62,368 nt of DNA from an uncultured Desulfovibrio sp. Lineage in GTDB: Bacteria; Desulfobacterota; Desulfovibrionia; Desulfovibrionales; Desulfovibrionaceae. Where the stretch lies: positions 1-62,368 of the forward strand of contig CAJXRQ010000019.1 of the NCBI GenBank assembly GCA_913060505.1, given 5' to 3'. Shown here one piece after another: positions 9,759 through 18,849 of this stretch. The stretch's first letter is position 1; the number at the start of each line of letters is the position of its first letter. The notes under the pieces are model-generated. The model was given only the letters and a program-made list of their open reading frames with translations, was not told the origin of the DNA and ran no database searches. A program made the translations under genes and the position numbers.

Positions 9759-11417
9759 ATGTCTACGCCCAGTGCTGACGAACTCTTCAAAAGCATAGAT
9801 TACAATCCTCCGGCTTCGGGCTGGATGGAGACTCCGGTGGACTTCTCCCCGGGCAACTGGTGTTACCCGGCCAAGGAAGACAAAACAAAATACATGATGG
9901 GCTACCTCCCGGAAGCATTCGGCAACCCGCGCGAATGGTCTCCGGAGGACGTTGACTGGAAGCTGCCCTCGAACTGGCGTGAAATCGTCATGAACGGTTT
10001 CCGCGAGCGGCTGGACAAGTATCGCTCCTTCAAGGTCTTCATGGACATCTGTGTACGTTGCGGCGCATGCGCCGACAAATGTCACTTCTTCATCGGTTCC
10101 GGCGACCCCAAGAACATGCCTGTTCTTCGCGCCGAGCTGATGCGCTCCATCTACCGCGGCGAGTTCACGGTGGCAGGCAAGATCCTGACCAAGCTGACCG
10201 GTTCCCGCGTAATGGAAGAAGACGTCCTCAAGGAATGGTTCATCTACTTCTACCAGTGCACGGAATGTCGCCGCTGCTCGCTGTTCTGCCCCTACGGCAT
10301 CGATACGGCGGAAGTGACCATGATGGCTCGCGAACTGCTGCACCTGGTGGGTGTCAACATCAACTGGGTTCTGGAACCGGTTTCCAACTGCAACCGCACC
10401 GGTAACCACCTCGGAATCCAGCCCCATGCCTTCAAGGACATCGTCGACTTCATGGTCGACGACATTGAGGAAGTCACGGGTGTCAAGGTCAAGGCCCCGC
10501 TCAACGAAAAGGGCCACGAGATCCTGTTCATCACCCCTTCGGGCGACGTATTCGCCGATCCGGGCATCTATACCTTCATGGGCTATCTGATGCTCTTCCA
10601 CTTCCTTGATCTCGACTACACCATGTCCACCTACGCCTCCGAAGGCGGCAACTTCGGTCTCTTCACCAACTCGGAGACCATGAAGAAACTCAACGCCAAA
10701 ATGTACACCGAGGCCAACCGTCTCGGCTGCAAATGGATTCTCGGCGGCGAGTGCGGACACATGTGGCGCGTGATCAACCAGTACATGGACACCATGAACG
10801 GCGACATTCAGGGCCCGCAGATGCGTATGCCCCGCAGCCCCATCACCGGCACCGAATTCCACAACGCCGCCGTGACCAAGATGGTGCACATCACCGAGTT
10901 CACCGCCGACCTGATCAAGCACAAGAAGCTGAACTTGGACCCCAGCCGCAACGACCAGTACAAGGTTACGTTCCACGACTCCTGCAACCCGGCGAGAGCC
11001 ATGGGCCTGCTGGACGAGCCGCGCTACGTGATCAAGAACGTATGCAACAACTTCTACGAGATGCCGAAAGGCACCATCCGCGAAGAGACCTTCTGCTGCG
11101 CTGGCGGTTCCGGCCTGAACACCGAGGAAATCATGGAAATCCGCCTGCGCGGCGGCCTGCCCCGCGGCAACGCGCTCAGGTACGTGCAGGACAAACACGG
11201 TGTGAACATGCTGTCCTGCATCTGCGCCATCGACCGCGCTACCCTGATCCCGCTGGCCGATTACTGGGCACCGGGCGTGGAAGTCTGCGGCGTGCACGAA
11301 CTGGTGGGTAATGCCCTGATCCTGCCGGGCGAGCAGGAACGCACCATGAACCTCCGTCAGGAATCCCTCCCCGGTTTCGAGGACGAGGATGACGACTGGA
11401 CTCCCCCGAACATGTAG
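9759..11417 (+). CDS. dsrK: DsrK, HdrD-like iron-sulfur catalytic subunit
   Basis: 552 aa, cytoplasmic. Two [4Fe-4S] motifs are visible: C98-C101-C104-C108 (CVRCGACADKC) and C167-C170-C173-C177 (CTECRRCSLFCPYG). A C-terminal CCG-type domain (HDSCNPARA about residue 405, FCCAGGSG about 446) matches HdrD, where it binds the noncubane catalytic cluster. By analogy with heterodisulfide reductase, DsrK is expected to act on the trisulfide/disulfide form of DsrC. The RBS is AGGAGAGAAGAAT before the ATG. The gene has strong codon bias, which creates a very long antisense open frame. Confidence 0.96.
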   Translation: MSTPSADELFKSIDYNPPASGWMETPVDFSPGNWCYPAKEDKTKYMMGYLPEAFGNPREWSPEDVDWKLPSNWREIVMNGFRERLDKYRSFKVFMDICVRCGACADKCHFFIGSGDPKNMPVLRAELMRSIYRGEFTVAGKILTKLTGSRVMEEDVLKEWFIYFYQCTECRRCSLFCPYGIDTAEVTMMARELLHLVGVNINWVLEPVSNCNRTGNHLGIQPHAFKDIVDFMVDDIEEVTGVKVKAPLNEKGHEILFITPSGDVFADPGIYTFMGYLMLFHFLDLDYTMSTYASEGGNFGLFTNSETMKKLNAKMYTEANRLGCKWILGGECGHMWRVINQYMDTMNGDIQGPQMRMPRSPITGTEFHNAAVTKMVHITEFTADLIKHKKLNLDPSRNDQYKVTFHDSCNPARAMGLLDEPRYVIKNVCNNFYEMPKGTIREETFCCAGGSGLNTEEIMEIRLRGGLPRGNALRYVQDKHGVNMLSCICAIDRATLIPLADYWAPGVEVCGVHELVGNALILPGEQERTMNLRQESLPGFEDEDDDWTPPNM

Positions 11418-11429
11418 GAGGATTGACGA

Positions 11430-11807
11430 ATGCATTACGGCGGTAAAATCATAATTGGCATCGTCATCTTCGTCGGACTGCTGCTTTCCCCGTTCGTCTT
11501 CAACGTCGGAAAAGCCTATAAGCAGCCCGAACTGAAGCTGCCTGCCAACGAAAAAAAGTGTGTCGAATCCCTCGAGTTCATGCGCACCAAGCACATGCAA
11601 CTCCTGAATGAATGGCGGGATTGGGCTCTGCGCGACGGCAAGCGTGTCTACGTGAACCACGAGGGCAAAGAGTTCGAGATTAGCCTGCAAAACACCTGTA
11701 TGAAGTGCCACAAGAGCAAGGCCGACTTCTGCGACAAGTGCCACAACGATGCGGGTGTCTCCCCCTATTGCTGGGATTGCCACATTCAGCCGGAGGGGTT
11801 GAAATAA
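11430..11807 (+). CDS. dsrJ: DsrJ, membrane-anchored triheme cytochrome c
   Basis: 125 aa. An N-terminal hydrophobic helix (about residues 7-25) acts as a signal or anchor, placing the rest in the periplasm. Three CxxCH haem sites crowd the C-terminus: C90MKCH, C101DKCH and C114WDCH. A conserved isolated Cys (C44) precedes them; in the family such a Cys has been proposed as an unusual haem ligand. RBS AGGAGGATTGACGA precedes the ATG. The TAA stop overlaps the dsrO ATG by 1 nt (TAATG). Confidence 0.95.
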   Translation: MHYGGKIIIGIVIFVGLLLSPFVFNVGKAYKQPELKLPANEKKCVESLEFMRTKHMQLLNEWRDWALRDGKRVYVNHEGKEFEISLQNTCMKCHKSKADFCDKCHNDAGVSPYCWDCHIQPEGLK

Positions 11808-12580
11808 TGAAAAACAACAGACGTAGCTTCATAAAGCTGGCTGGTCTGGCTGCTGCCGGGCTGTGTGTTGCGCCCAAGGCCACCCTCGCTTCCGGCGGCG
11901 GACATTCCCCGGTCAAGGCCGGGCCGAAAGCCGAGCACGCCAAGCGTTGGGCAATGGTCATTGACACGCGCAAGGTGCACACGGAAGAAGACATCAAGGT
12001 CTTGCAGCATGCCTGTCATTCCGTGCACAACGTGCCGGACATCCCCACCAAACAGAACATCAAGTGGCTCTGGTCTGCTCCTTACGAGGAATGCTTTCCC
12101 GAGCAGCAAAACCCGCATCTGGACGACGACGTCAAGGGTCGTTCCTACATGCTGCTGTGCAACCACTGCGAAAACCCGCCCTGCGTCCGCGTGTGCCCCA
12201 CAAAGGCCACGTTCAAGCGCCCGGACGGCATCGTGGTCATGGACTACCATCGCTGCATCGGTTGCCGCTACTGCATGGCTGCCTGCCCGTACGGTTCCCG
12301 TTCCTTCAACTTTGGCGAGCCAAGGGATTATCTGGATCTCACCAAGCTGAACACGGATTTCCCGACCCGCATGCGCGGTGTGGTCGAAAAGTGCAACTTC
12401 TGTGTGGAGCGTCTGGCCAAGGGCCTGCAACCCGCATGTGTCGAGGCATCCGATGGTGCCATCGTTTTCGGCGACCTGGCCGACAAGGACTCCGAAGTCC
12501 GCAAGGTCCTGCGCGAGAACTTCACCATTCGTCGTAAACCGACGGCCGGCACCGAGCCGAGCGTCTACTACATCATCTAG
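11807..12580 (+). CDS. dsrO: DsrO, periplasmic Tat-exported ferredoxin-like subunit
   Basis: 257 aa. The true start is the ATG at 11807, overlapping the dsrJ stop by one base; upstream in-frame ATGs lie inside dsrJ. Twin-arginine signal RRSFIKLAGLAAAG at residues 5-18 sends the folded protein to the periplasm. Iron-sulfur motifs include CNHCENPPCVRVCP, CIGCRYCMAACPYG and CNFCVERLAKGLQPAC, typical of the four-cluster NrfC/HmeA group. With DsrJ and DsrP it forms the periplasmic and quinone-reactive side of the complex. Confidence 0.95.
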   Translation: MKNNRRSFIKLAGLAAAGLCVAPKATLASGGGHSPVKAGPKAEHAKRWAMVIDTRKVHTEEDIKVLQHACHSVHNVPDIPTKQNIKWLWSAPYEECFPEQQNPHLDDDVKGRSYMLLCNHCENPPCVRVCPTKATFKRPDGIVVMDYHRCIGCRYCMAACPYGSRSFNFGEPRDYLDLTKLNTDFPTRMRGVVEKCNFCVERLAKGLQPACVEASDGAIVFGDLADKDSEVRKVLRENFTIRRKPTAGTEPSVYYII

Positions 12581-12591
12581 AGGAGGCAGAC

Positions 12592-13863
12592 ATGCTTGAA
12601 AGAGCTCTGAAAGGTTCTCCCAGATATTGGGCCTGGATAGGCTTCCTGCTGGTGATCATCTGCGCTGGCGCTCTGGTCTGGATCAACCAGCTTACCGTGG
12701 GACTGAAAATCACGGGCATGAGCCGCGACGTTTCCTGGGGTTTCTACATCGCCCAGTTCACGTATCTGGTCGGTTTGGCCGCTTCCGGCGTCATGATCGT
12801 GCTCCCCTACTACTTCCACCACTACAAACCCAACAAGCACATGGTCATTTTCGGCGAGTTCATGGCCATTGCTGCGTGTATAATGTGCATGCTGTTCATT
12901 GTCGTAGACCTTGGTCAACCGCAACGCATGCTCAACGTGATGTTCCACCCCACCCCGAATTCCATCCTGTTCTGGGATATGACCGTCCTCATCGGCTATC
13001 TGTCCCTGAACCTGCTCTGCGGGTGGGTCTGCCTGGAACATGACCGCATCCGTTTGCCGCATCCCAAGTGGATCAAGCCCTTCATCATCATCTCCATCGT
13101 CTGGGCATTTTCCATCCACACGGTTACGGCGTTCCTGTATCAGGGCCTGCCCGGCCGCCACTACTGGCTCACCGCCATTCTGGCTGCCCGCTTCCTGGCC
13201 AGTGCATTCTGCTCGGGACCGGCCATTCTGCTGTTGGTGCTGAAGGTCACCGAAAAAGTGACTACCTTCCGGATGCCCAAGCGGGCCGTGGCCACCCTGA
13301 CAAAAATCATCGCCTACGCCATGGCCGTGAACATGTTCTTCTTCTTGCTGGAAGTGTTCACCTCCTTCTATTCCAACCTGCCCGGACACATGCACCCTCT
13401 GGTGTACCTGTTCTCCGGCGTGCATGGACACCATGAACTGGTAGCCTGGATGTGGACGTTCATCGCCTTTGCGGTCATCTCGCTGGCAATGCTCATCCCG
13501 CCCAAGCTGCGCGACAACCAAAAACTACTGCCCTGGGCACTGGTCATTCTGGTCATCGCAACCTGGATCGACAAGGGCTTGGGCCTGCTCATCGGTGGTT
13601 TCAACCCCACACCGTTCGATACCATCACTCCGTACTGGCCCTCAGGCAAGGAACTGATGGTTTCGGCCATGGTCTACGCAATCGGCGCGTTGATCGTCAC
13701 GGTTCTGTTCAAGATCGCCACGGATGTGAAACAGGAACTCGGAAACTCCCAAGCTCTGCCCTGCGGCTGCTCCTCGGAAGACGACGATTGCGACTGCGGC
13801 ACCGCGGAAGAAGCGGAAGCCGAAGAAGCACCGGCAGCAGACGCTGCTGAAGCCACTGCCTAA
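12592..13863 (+). CDS. dsrP: DsrP, NrfD-like integral membrane quinone-interacting subunit
   Basis: 423 aa with about ten hydrophobic segments, NrfD/HmeB family. It likely exchanges electrons between menaquinone and DsrO. RBS GAGGAGGCAGAC precedes the ATG, 11 nt after dsrO. The last 45 residues are unusual: after the final membrane helix and a short basic linker comes PCGCSSEDDDCDCG, followed by an Ala/Glu-rich tail, giving four Cys in an acidic setting that could bind metal or form disulfides. The operon ends at a strong terminator 37 nt downstream. Confidence 0.95.
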   Translation: MLERALKGSPRYWAWIGFLLVIICAGALVWINQLTVGLKITGMSRDVSWGFYIAQFTYLVGLAASGVMIVLPYYFHHYKPNKHMVIFGEFMAIAACIMCMLFIVVDLGQPQRMLNVMFHPTPNSILFWDMTVLIGYLSLNLLCGWVCLEHDRIRLPHPKWIKPFIIISIVWAFSIHTVTAFLYQGLPGRHYWLTAILAARFLASAFCSGPAILLLVLKVTEKVTTFRMPKRAVATLTKIIAYAMAVNMFFFLLEVFTSFYSNLPGHMHPLVYLFSGVHGHHELVAWMWTFIAFAVISLAMLIPPKLRDNQKLLPWALVILVIATWIDKGLGLLIGGFNPTPFDTITPYWPSGKELMVSAMVYAIGALIVTVLFKIATDVKQELGNSQALPCGCSSEDDDCDCGTAEEAEAEEAPAADAAEATA

Positions 13864-13899
13864 GCGTCACCTCGCAGGCAAGGCGAAAACGAGTACATG

Positions 13900-13927
13900 G
13901 CCCGTCCCCAAAAGGGGACGGGCTTTT
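13900..13927 (+). terminator. Rho-independent terminator of the dsr operon
   Basis: Perfect 10-bp stem GCCCGTCCCC / GGGGACGGGC with AAAA loop, followed by TTTT. It lies 37 nt after the dsrP stop. Confidence 0.93.
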
Positions 13928-14000
13928 GTTTTATGCCTTTGGCAGAAATCGCGTATTTTTTGTCATTGCTGCCAGTATTGCCTTCACATATGTTGTTTCC

Positions 14001-14269
14001 ATGAAAAAGCGCATGGAAATATTCCTCGACCCCGACATGGTCGCCCTAGATATGACAGGACCGCTGGAAGTGTTCAACGCGGCCACAGAGCTGCTCGCCC
14101 ACAACAACACATATGTCCGTGATGGCAGAATCATTACTTTACAGGGAATTTCCGCAGGGATCGACATGGCCTTTGGCTGGTGAGGCAAATACATTCACCA
14201 GATCATGAGCGCATGCTCAGAAAGGTGCAGCAATACGATCCGGCTCCGCCCTACACGGCAGAAGTATAA
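14001..14269 (+). pseudogene. Remnant of a DJ-1/PfpI (GlxA-like) family gene
   Basis: The start reads MKKRMEIFLDPDMVALD then TGPLEVFNAA, the N-terminus of DJ-1/PfpI proteins of the GlxA/isonitrile hydratase type. It jumps at once to YVRDGRIITLQGISAGIDMA, which in full proteins lies over 100 residues later, so the middle, including the nucleophile Cys region, is deleted. A TGA follows at AFGW, but a +1 shift restores LVRQIHSPDHERMLRKVQQY and DPAPPYTAEV up to a TAA at 14267-14269, matching the family's EYDPQPPF ending. So there is both an internal deletion and a frameshift. No function is expected. Confidence 0.8.
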
Positions 14270-14293
14270 CGCCCGTTTTCGTGCCATGAGAAC

Positions 14294-14327
14294 AAAAAAA
14301 GAGGCCGTCCTGAAGCAGGACGGCCTC
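14294..14327 (-). terminator. Terminator of trmI
   Basis: 11-bp perfect stem GAGGCCGTCCT / AGGACGGCCTC (14301-14327) with loop GAAGC. Read on the minus strand it is followed by a run of seven T. It sits 22 nt after the trmI stop. Confidence 0.88.
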
Positions 14328-14348
14328 TTGAATTCATTTTTCCAGTCG

Positions 14349-15212
14349 CTATTCTTGGCCGGATTCCGGTTCACTTTCCGTGATCACGGATTCTTCGCTG
14401 GCCTCAGGCGTTGCGCTCTCAGGTTCTTCCACTGCCTCGTCAACAGCCAACGGCTGCATGCAGCGGGCAAAAACCAGAAAACCGGTATGAGCAACCATGC
14501 GGTCGTCCGGCCGCAAACGGTCCGGGACAGGTTTCCAATGGCGAACCAGAATCTCCATCACTTCCATGTCTTCGAAGCAGGCGTCTTCCAGCGCTCGCAA
14601 CAACTCGGAAACCTGATTGGTGGTCGGCAGCAGGAAACCGCACATGGCGCCGGGATTCACGGCCTCGGGGATGTGCCGGATATATTGCCACGGAGTACGC
14701 ACATCCAGGAACAGGGCGTCTGCGCCGGAATGCTCGAATCCGTCCTCGATATTCTTGTTCACCTGTGTCACGCGATGCTCAAGCCCCACGCGACGAAGAT
14801 TCTTGCCGGCCAGCTTGTAGAAATCCTCACGCCGCTCATAGGTGATGACCCGGCCCGTGTCGCCCACATACCACGCCAATGCAGTGGTCAGACCGCCGGA
14901 CCCGGTGCCGGATTCGATGACCGTGCACCCCGGGCCAATGCCCAGTTTGAGCAACAGATAGCCGATCTCCTTGGGATACATGATCTGCGTTTGCCGTTTG
15001 ACACTCTTGATCAGGTCATGCAGGGTCGGCTTGAGTACGAGATAGGGGCGGCCCAGATGTGTCTTGGCCTGCCTGCCGAAACCGGCCGTGCCAACATCGG
15101 CCATGAGAATTTTGCCGTCGTTGGTGTGAATTTCCCCCTCGGGGTCAAATTTATACATATACCGCTTGCCCTTGGGGCTGATGAGCAGTACGAGATCTCC
15201 GGGTTCAATCAT
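14349..15212 (-). CDS. trmI: tRNA (adenine-58-N1) methyltransferase, TrmI family
   Basis: 287 aa. The N-terminal small domain (MIEPGDLVLLISPKGKRYMY) is followed by a Rossmann SAM-binding core with the ESGTGSGGLT glycine-rich motif and MYPKEIGYLL just before it, as in TrmI/GCD14 enzymes that make m1A58 in the T-loop. The ALFLDVRTPW segment corresponds to the catalytic Asp motif IV region. ATG 15212 was chosen over an upstream in-frame start at 15272 because GGAGG lies 7 nt before it and the family start aligns. The last 40 residues are an acidic Glu/Ser extension. Single-gene unit with its own terminator. Confidence 0.9.
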   Translation of the reverse strand: MIEPGDLVLLISPKGKRYMYKFDPEGEIHTNDGKILMADVGTAGFGRQAKTHLGRPYLVLKPTLHDLIKSVKRQTQIMYPKEIGYLLLKLGIGPGCTVIESGTGSGGLTTALAWYVGDTGRVITYERREDFYKLAGKNLRRVGLEHRVTQVNKNIEDGFEHSGADALFLDVRTPWQYIRHIPEAVNPGAMCGFLLPTTNQVSELLRALEDACFEDMEVMEILVRHWKPVPDRLRPDDRMVAHTGFLVFARCMQPLAVDEAVEEPESATPEASEESVITESEPESGQE

Positions 15213-15400
15213 ATGGGCCTCCAAATGGGATTCAGGAAACAATCCCCTACGGTTCGTCGGGCCGCAAGTCAAGAGATCACATGCCCCTCTTTCGCCCGAT
15301 TTCTGTTTTTGCGCATGGAATCATTGAGAATCAGCATCAAAATTGATAGAATTCCTTGCGAATTATACGGAAAAACCGTATGCGCCAAGTAGTGAATGAA

Positions 15401-16351
15401 ATGAAATACCAATATATCTTCGGCCCGGTAATGAGCGGCCGACTGGGACGTTCCCTCGGATTGGACCTGCTGGGAGACCGCGTATGCAGTATGGACTGTA
15501 TTTACTGTGAAGTAGGTGCGACACGCGTTTGCACGTTGGAACGCGCGCCCTATGTCCCTGCCGAAGACATTCTTCACGAACTGGAGCACTGGATAGACGA
15601 AGGCAATGAACTGCCGGATGCCGTCACGCTGGGGGGACTGGGAGAACCATGCCTGAACAGTGAAATGGCTTACGTCATCGAAGGAGCCCGGGATCTGCTG
15701 CCTGACGTTCCTGTCGCCGTGCTCACCAACTCCACGCTCATGCTCGACGAGCGGGCACGAACCGAATTGGCACTGGCGGACATTGTGTTGCCGTCTCTGG
15801 ACTCGCTGGTGCTTGAGGAATTTCTGGCTCTGAACCGCCCATGCGAAGGCATCGGCCCCAATGAGGTGGCTCAGGGATTGATTGAATTCAGCAGGATATT
15901 CAACGGCAAAATATTTTTGGAAATTTTGCTTGCCAAGGGAGTCAACGATACTGACGAGAACCTCGGCAGGCTAGAGGCTTTTTGCAAACGCTTGCAGCCA
16001 GACCGCATAGACGTGGTCACCCTGACCCGACCCGGAACCGTCAAATCGACAGGGCCGGTGGACAAGGACGAGCTGGAGCGTTGGCGCAAGGCACTGCACG
16101 CGGCCACACCGGCCAAACGGCAGGAAAGGGCTGCCCAGCAGCAGGTTGAGGAACCGCGCATGGTCGAAATGATCCGCGCCTCCCTGCAACGCAGGCCCCA
16201 GACCGTGCAACAGCTGGTTGACGCGTTGGGCTTGAACCCGACGCAGGCCCAGAAAACTGTGGACGAACTCGTCCGACAGGGCCACGTGATAATGCGAGAC
16301 GGAAGCGGCGTTCCCTTTTATCATTCCAGCCGCCACGTCATCGAAAGCTAG
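15401..16351 (+). CDS. Radical SAM protein (COG0731-like) with C-terminal winged helix
   Basis: 316 aa from ATG 15401. The radical SAM triad is CSMDCIYC (C-x3-C-x2-C) near residue 30, followed by GGLGEPC and VAVLTNSTL core motifs. The C-terminal 75 residues (after a Gln/Glu-rich linker) look like a winged-helix domain (RRPQTVQQLVDAL, TVDELVRQGHVIMRD). Proteins of this type usually begin MKYxYIFGPV, which fixes the start; in-frame ATGs at 15356 and 15380 would add only unconserved residues. The substrate is not known for the family. It is divergent from trmI and followed by rng after 48 nt. Confidence 0.82.
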   Translation: MKYQYIFGPVMSGRLGRSLGLDLLGDRVCSMDCIYCEVGATRVCTLERAPYVPAEDILHELEHWIDEGNELPDAVTLGGLGEPCLNSEMAYVIEGARDLLPDVPVAVLTNSTLMLDERARTELALADIVLPSLDSLVLEEFLALNRPCEGIGPNEVAQGLIEFSRIFNGKIFLEILLAKGVNDTDENLGRLEAFCKRLQPDRIDVVTLTRPGTVKSTGPVDKDELERWRKALHAATPAKRQERAAQQQVEEPRMVEMIRASLQRRPQTVQQLVDALGLNPTQAQKTVDELVRQGHVIMRDGSGVPFYHSSRHVIES

Positions 16352-16399
16352 CCGTGTACGCCATGCGCATAAAAATTTTTATCTCAATGAGAGGATTGA

Positions 16400-17872
16400 A
16401 TGACCGCGAAGAAAAGGCGTCAGAAAATGTTCATCTCGGTTCTTCCGGGAGAACAGGTGGAAGTAGTCCTGGCCGAGGAAGGCTGCGTTAACGAATACTA
16501 CGTCGAGATGCTGCATCAGGAAAAAACCAAGGGCAACATCTACAAGGGATACATCCACAACATAGACAACGGCCTCCAGGCCGCGTTTATCAATTACGGA
16601 GCCCAACGCAACGGGTTCCTGCAAATCGACGAAGTCCATCCCGAATATTATCAGGGCAGCTACAAGCTCAAAAAAGGTTCGCGCTATCCGCTCATGCAGC
16701 AGGTGCTCAAGCCCGGGCAGGAAGTGCTGGTACAGGTGGTCAAGGAACCCACCGGCAAGAAAGGCGCTTTTCTGACCACATATCTTTCCCTGCCGGGCCG
16801 CTGTTTCGTATACACCGTCGGCCGCGACCAGATGGGCGTTTCCCGCAAGATCGAAGACGAAAAGGAACGGGCACGCCTCAAGGGCGTACTGGAAAGCCTC
16901 AAGCCGGAAAAGGGCGTTGGTCTCATTGCCCGCACCGCTGCCGTGGGCCAAAGCAAAGCCGCCATGGAACGCGACTTCAAATACCTGAACAGGTTGTGGA
17001 AGGAAGTGCGCGATTCCGTGGGCGAGGAAAAACCGCCCAAACTGGTGTACAAGGAAATGCAGCTTGCAGCACGCGCCGTGCGCGACTACCTGACCTCCAA
17101 CGTGACGGAAATATGGGTCGATGATCCGGATACCTGCGATCAGGTCAAAAAATTCGTGAGCCTTGCTTTCCCGCGCAAGCCCGGCCTGGTCAAGCTGCAC
17201 ACCCAGCACGACAAGTCCCTGCTGGAACGCTTCAATCTGGATAATCAGGTCAAGGAAATATACTCACGCGAGGCCAGCATGCCTTCAGGCGGGCGGCTGG
17301 TGTTCGACCAGACCGAAGCCCTGACAGCCGTGGACATCAACTCCGGGAAAATCGGCGGGGAACGGAATTTCCAGAAAATGGCCCTGAAGACCAACAAGGA
17401 AGCGGCCGAAGAAATCGCCCGCCAATTGCGGCTCCGCGACATCGGCGGACAGGTGGTCATCGACTTCATTGAAATGAAAGACCCCAAACATTGCCGCGAA
17501 GTGGAAAAAACCATGCGCCAGGCCCTGAAAAACGACAGGGCGCGCACGGATGTCAGCCGCATCTCCAGCTTCGGACTTATGGAACTGGTCCGCCAGCGCC
17601 TTGGATCCTCGGCCATAGCCATCAGCACCGAACCGTGCCCCTGCTGCGGCGGCACCGGCATGCGGCGCAACATGGAATGGCAATCATTGCAGGCGCTCAA
17701 GGACATCTTCCGCCAGCTCAGGCGCGGCAACTGCCCGGATCCGCTGGTTTACGAAGCCGAAGAGGAGCTGGCCCTGTATCTCCTGAACAACAAGCGCGGC
17801 GTGCTTGGCGATCTGGAACGCCGCTTCGGCATCAGGATCCATGTCGATTTTGCATACGAATACGAGGACTAG
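16400..17872 (+). CDS. rng: Ribonuclease G/E family endoribonuclease
   Basis: 490 aa, close to RNase G length, without the long C-terminal scaffold of RNase E. It contains an S1 domain (about 35-125: GNIYKGYIHNIDNGLQAAFI), the catalytic DNase I-like region with Asp pair in LTAVDINSGK and VVIDFIEM, and the Zn-link Cys pair in CPCCGGTG. It processes 5' monophosphorylated RNAs, including 16S rRNA precursors and mRNAs. The start has GAGGATTGA before the ATG. It leads a rightward run with queH, a membrane protein and hemW. Confidence 0.95.
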   Translation: MTAKKRRQKMFISVLPGEQVEVVLAEEGCVNEYYVEMLHQEKTKGNIYKGYIHNIDNGLQAAFINYGAQRNGFLQIDEVHPEYYQGSYKLKKGSRYPLMQQVLKPGQEVLVQVVKEPTGKKGAFLTTYLSLPGRCFVYTVGRDQMGVSRKIEDEKERARLKGVLESLKPEKGVGLIARTAAVGQSKAAMERDFKYLNRLWKEVRDSVGEEKPPKLVYKEMQLAARAVRDYLTSNVTEIWVDDPDTCDQVKKFVSLAFPRKPGLVKLHTQHDKSLLERFNLDNQVKEIYSREASMPSGGRLVFDQTEALTAVDINSGKIGGERNFQKMALKTNKEAAEEIARQLRLRDIGGQVVIDFIEMKDPKHCREVEKTMRQALKNDRARTDVSRISSFGLMELVRQRLGSSAIAISTEPCPCCGGTGMRRNMEWQSLQALKDIFRQLRRGNCPDPLVYEAEEELALYLLNNKRGVLGDLERRFGIRIHVDFAYEYED

Positions 17873-17902
17873 CCCGCAATCCCGGCGGCAGGAGTGAGCT
17901 GC

Positions 17903-18448
17903 ATGAAGAAAAAAATATTGCTTCACATCTGCTGCGGCCCCTGCTCCATTACGGTTATCCGGTCCCTGCTTGATCAGGGACTGGATGTGACCGGCCTGTT
18001 CTACAACCCGAACATCCATCCGCTCACCGAATACGTGAAGCGGCGTGACGGCTGTCTGGAAACCGCAGACAAACTCGGCATTTCCGTGCTGGTCAAGGAC
18101 AATGAGTACCACCCGCAAAAATGGTTCCGGGCCGTTGCCTACCGGGAAAACAATCGCTGCTTCCACTGCTATGCGGACCGGCTGGAGCGCACGGCCTCCA
18201 TCGCCAAAAGAGGAAAATTCAACCATTTCAGCACCACCCTGCTTTACAGCAAATTCCAGAAGCATGACGCCATAGCCCAACTGGGACGGGACATGGGTAC
18301 AAACGCCACGTCCTTCTGGTATCAGGACTTTCGCGAAGGCTGGAAAGAAGGTATTGCTCTCAGCAAGGAATGGGGCATTTACCGCCAGCAATACTGTGGG
18401 TGCCTCTATAGCGAAAACGAACGTTATACAAAGGAGCTGGAGGGATGA
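17903..18448 (+). CDS. queH: Epoxyqueuosine reductase QueH
   Basis: 181 aa, the non-cobalamin iron-sulfur enzyme (formerly DUF208) for the last step of queuosine synthesis in tRNA. Conserved Cys groups are visible: HICCGPCS near residue 10, NRCFHCY near 90, and QQYCGCLYSE near the C-terminus. The start is the ATG at 17903, with GGAG 8 nt upstream; a GTG at 17894 is part of that RBS. Its stop overlaps the next gene by 4 nt (ATGA). Confidence 0.92.
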   Translation: MKKKILLHICCGPCSITVIRSLLDQGLDVTGLFYNPNIHPLTEYVKRRDGCLETADKLGISVLVKDNEYHPQKWFRAVAYRENNRCFHCYADRLERTASIAKRGKFNHFSTTLLYSKFQKHDAIAQLGRDMGTNATSFWYQDFREGWKEGIALSKEWGIYRQQYCGCLYSENERYTKELEG

Positions 18449-18849
18449 CAGCGCCGAATTTGCAATCAACGCGCTTCGGTTTCCTGTTCCGCCCCACGAC
18501 CTTCATTATCGCGTTCGTGCTACTTGCCGTGCTCAACACCCTGTTGGCTGTCACCAGTCCGTCAGCGTCCAATTCCGTCAACGCGAGGCTTCTTTCCATT
18601 TTCGTCTATGCGGTGCTGGGTTGGTTTACGTACAAACGTTCGCGCATCTGCACGTGGGTGCTCAGTTGCCTCATGATTCTCAACGGCCTGAGCACGATGA
18701 CCATTTCCTTCCCGGCTCTGTTGGCCAATCAGGGTAATTCCGGCATGCAGTTGGCCAATCTCGTGGCGGGAGGCTATTTTTTCTATGGCGGTGTGGTTCT
18801 GTTTCTGAACCGCCCAGGCCGCCCAACCGACACAACGGACGGAGAATGA
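18445..18849 (+). CDS. Small integral membrane protein, unknown function
   Basis: 134 aa with about four hydrophobic segments (residues about 18-38, 50-62, 68-90, 104-120) and a short polar C-terminal tail (RPGRPTDTTDGE). No family was recognised. It overlaps queH at its start and hemW at its end by 4 nt each, so it is translated as part of the rng-queH-hemW operon and is a real gene rather than a chance frame. Confidence 0.72.
   Translation: MTAPNLQSTRFGFLFRPTTFIIAFVLLAVLNTLLAVTSPSASNSVNARLLSIFVYAVLGWFTYKRSRICTWVLSCLMILNGLSTMTISFPALLANQGNSGMQLANLVAGGYFFYGGVVLFLNRPGRPTDTTDGE

Noticed and set aside
9711..11783. A 690-codon open frame antisense to dsrK and dsrJ
   Set aside because: It is a by-product of the strong codon bias of dsrK on the other strand. 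It has Val/His/Ala-rich low-complexity composition, no domain and no RBS, while dsrK has all family motifs.
14205..15392. A 395-codon rightward open frame opposite trmI
   Set aside because: trmI on the minus strand has a SAM-binding motif, a Shine-Dalgarno site and a terminator. The rightward frame has none.
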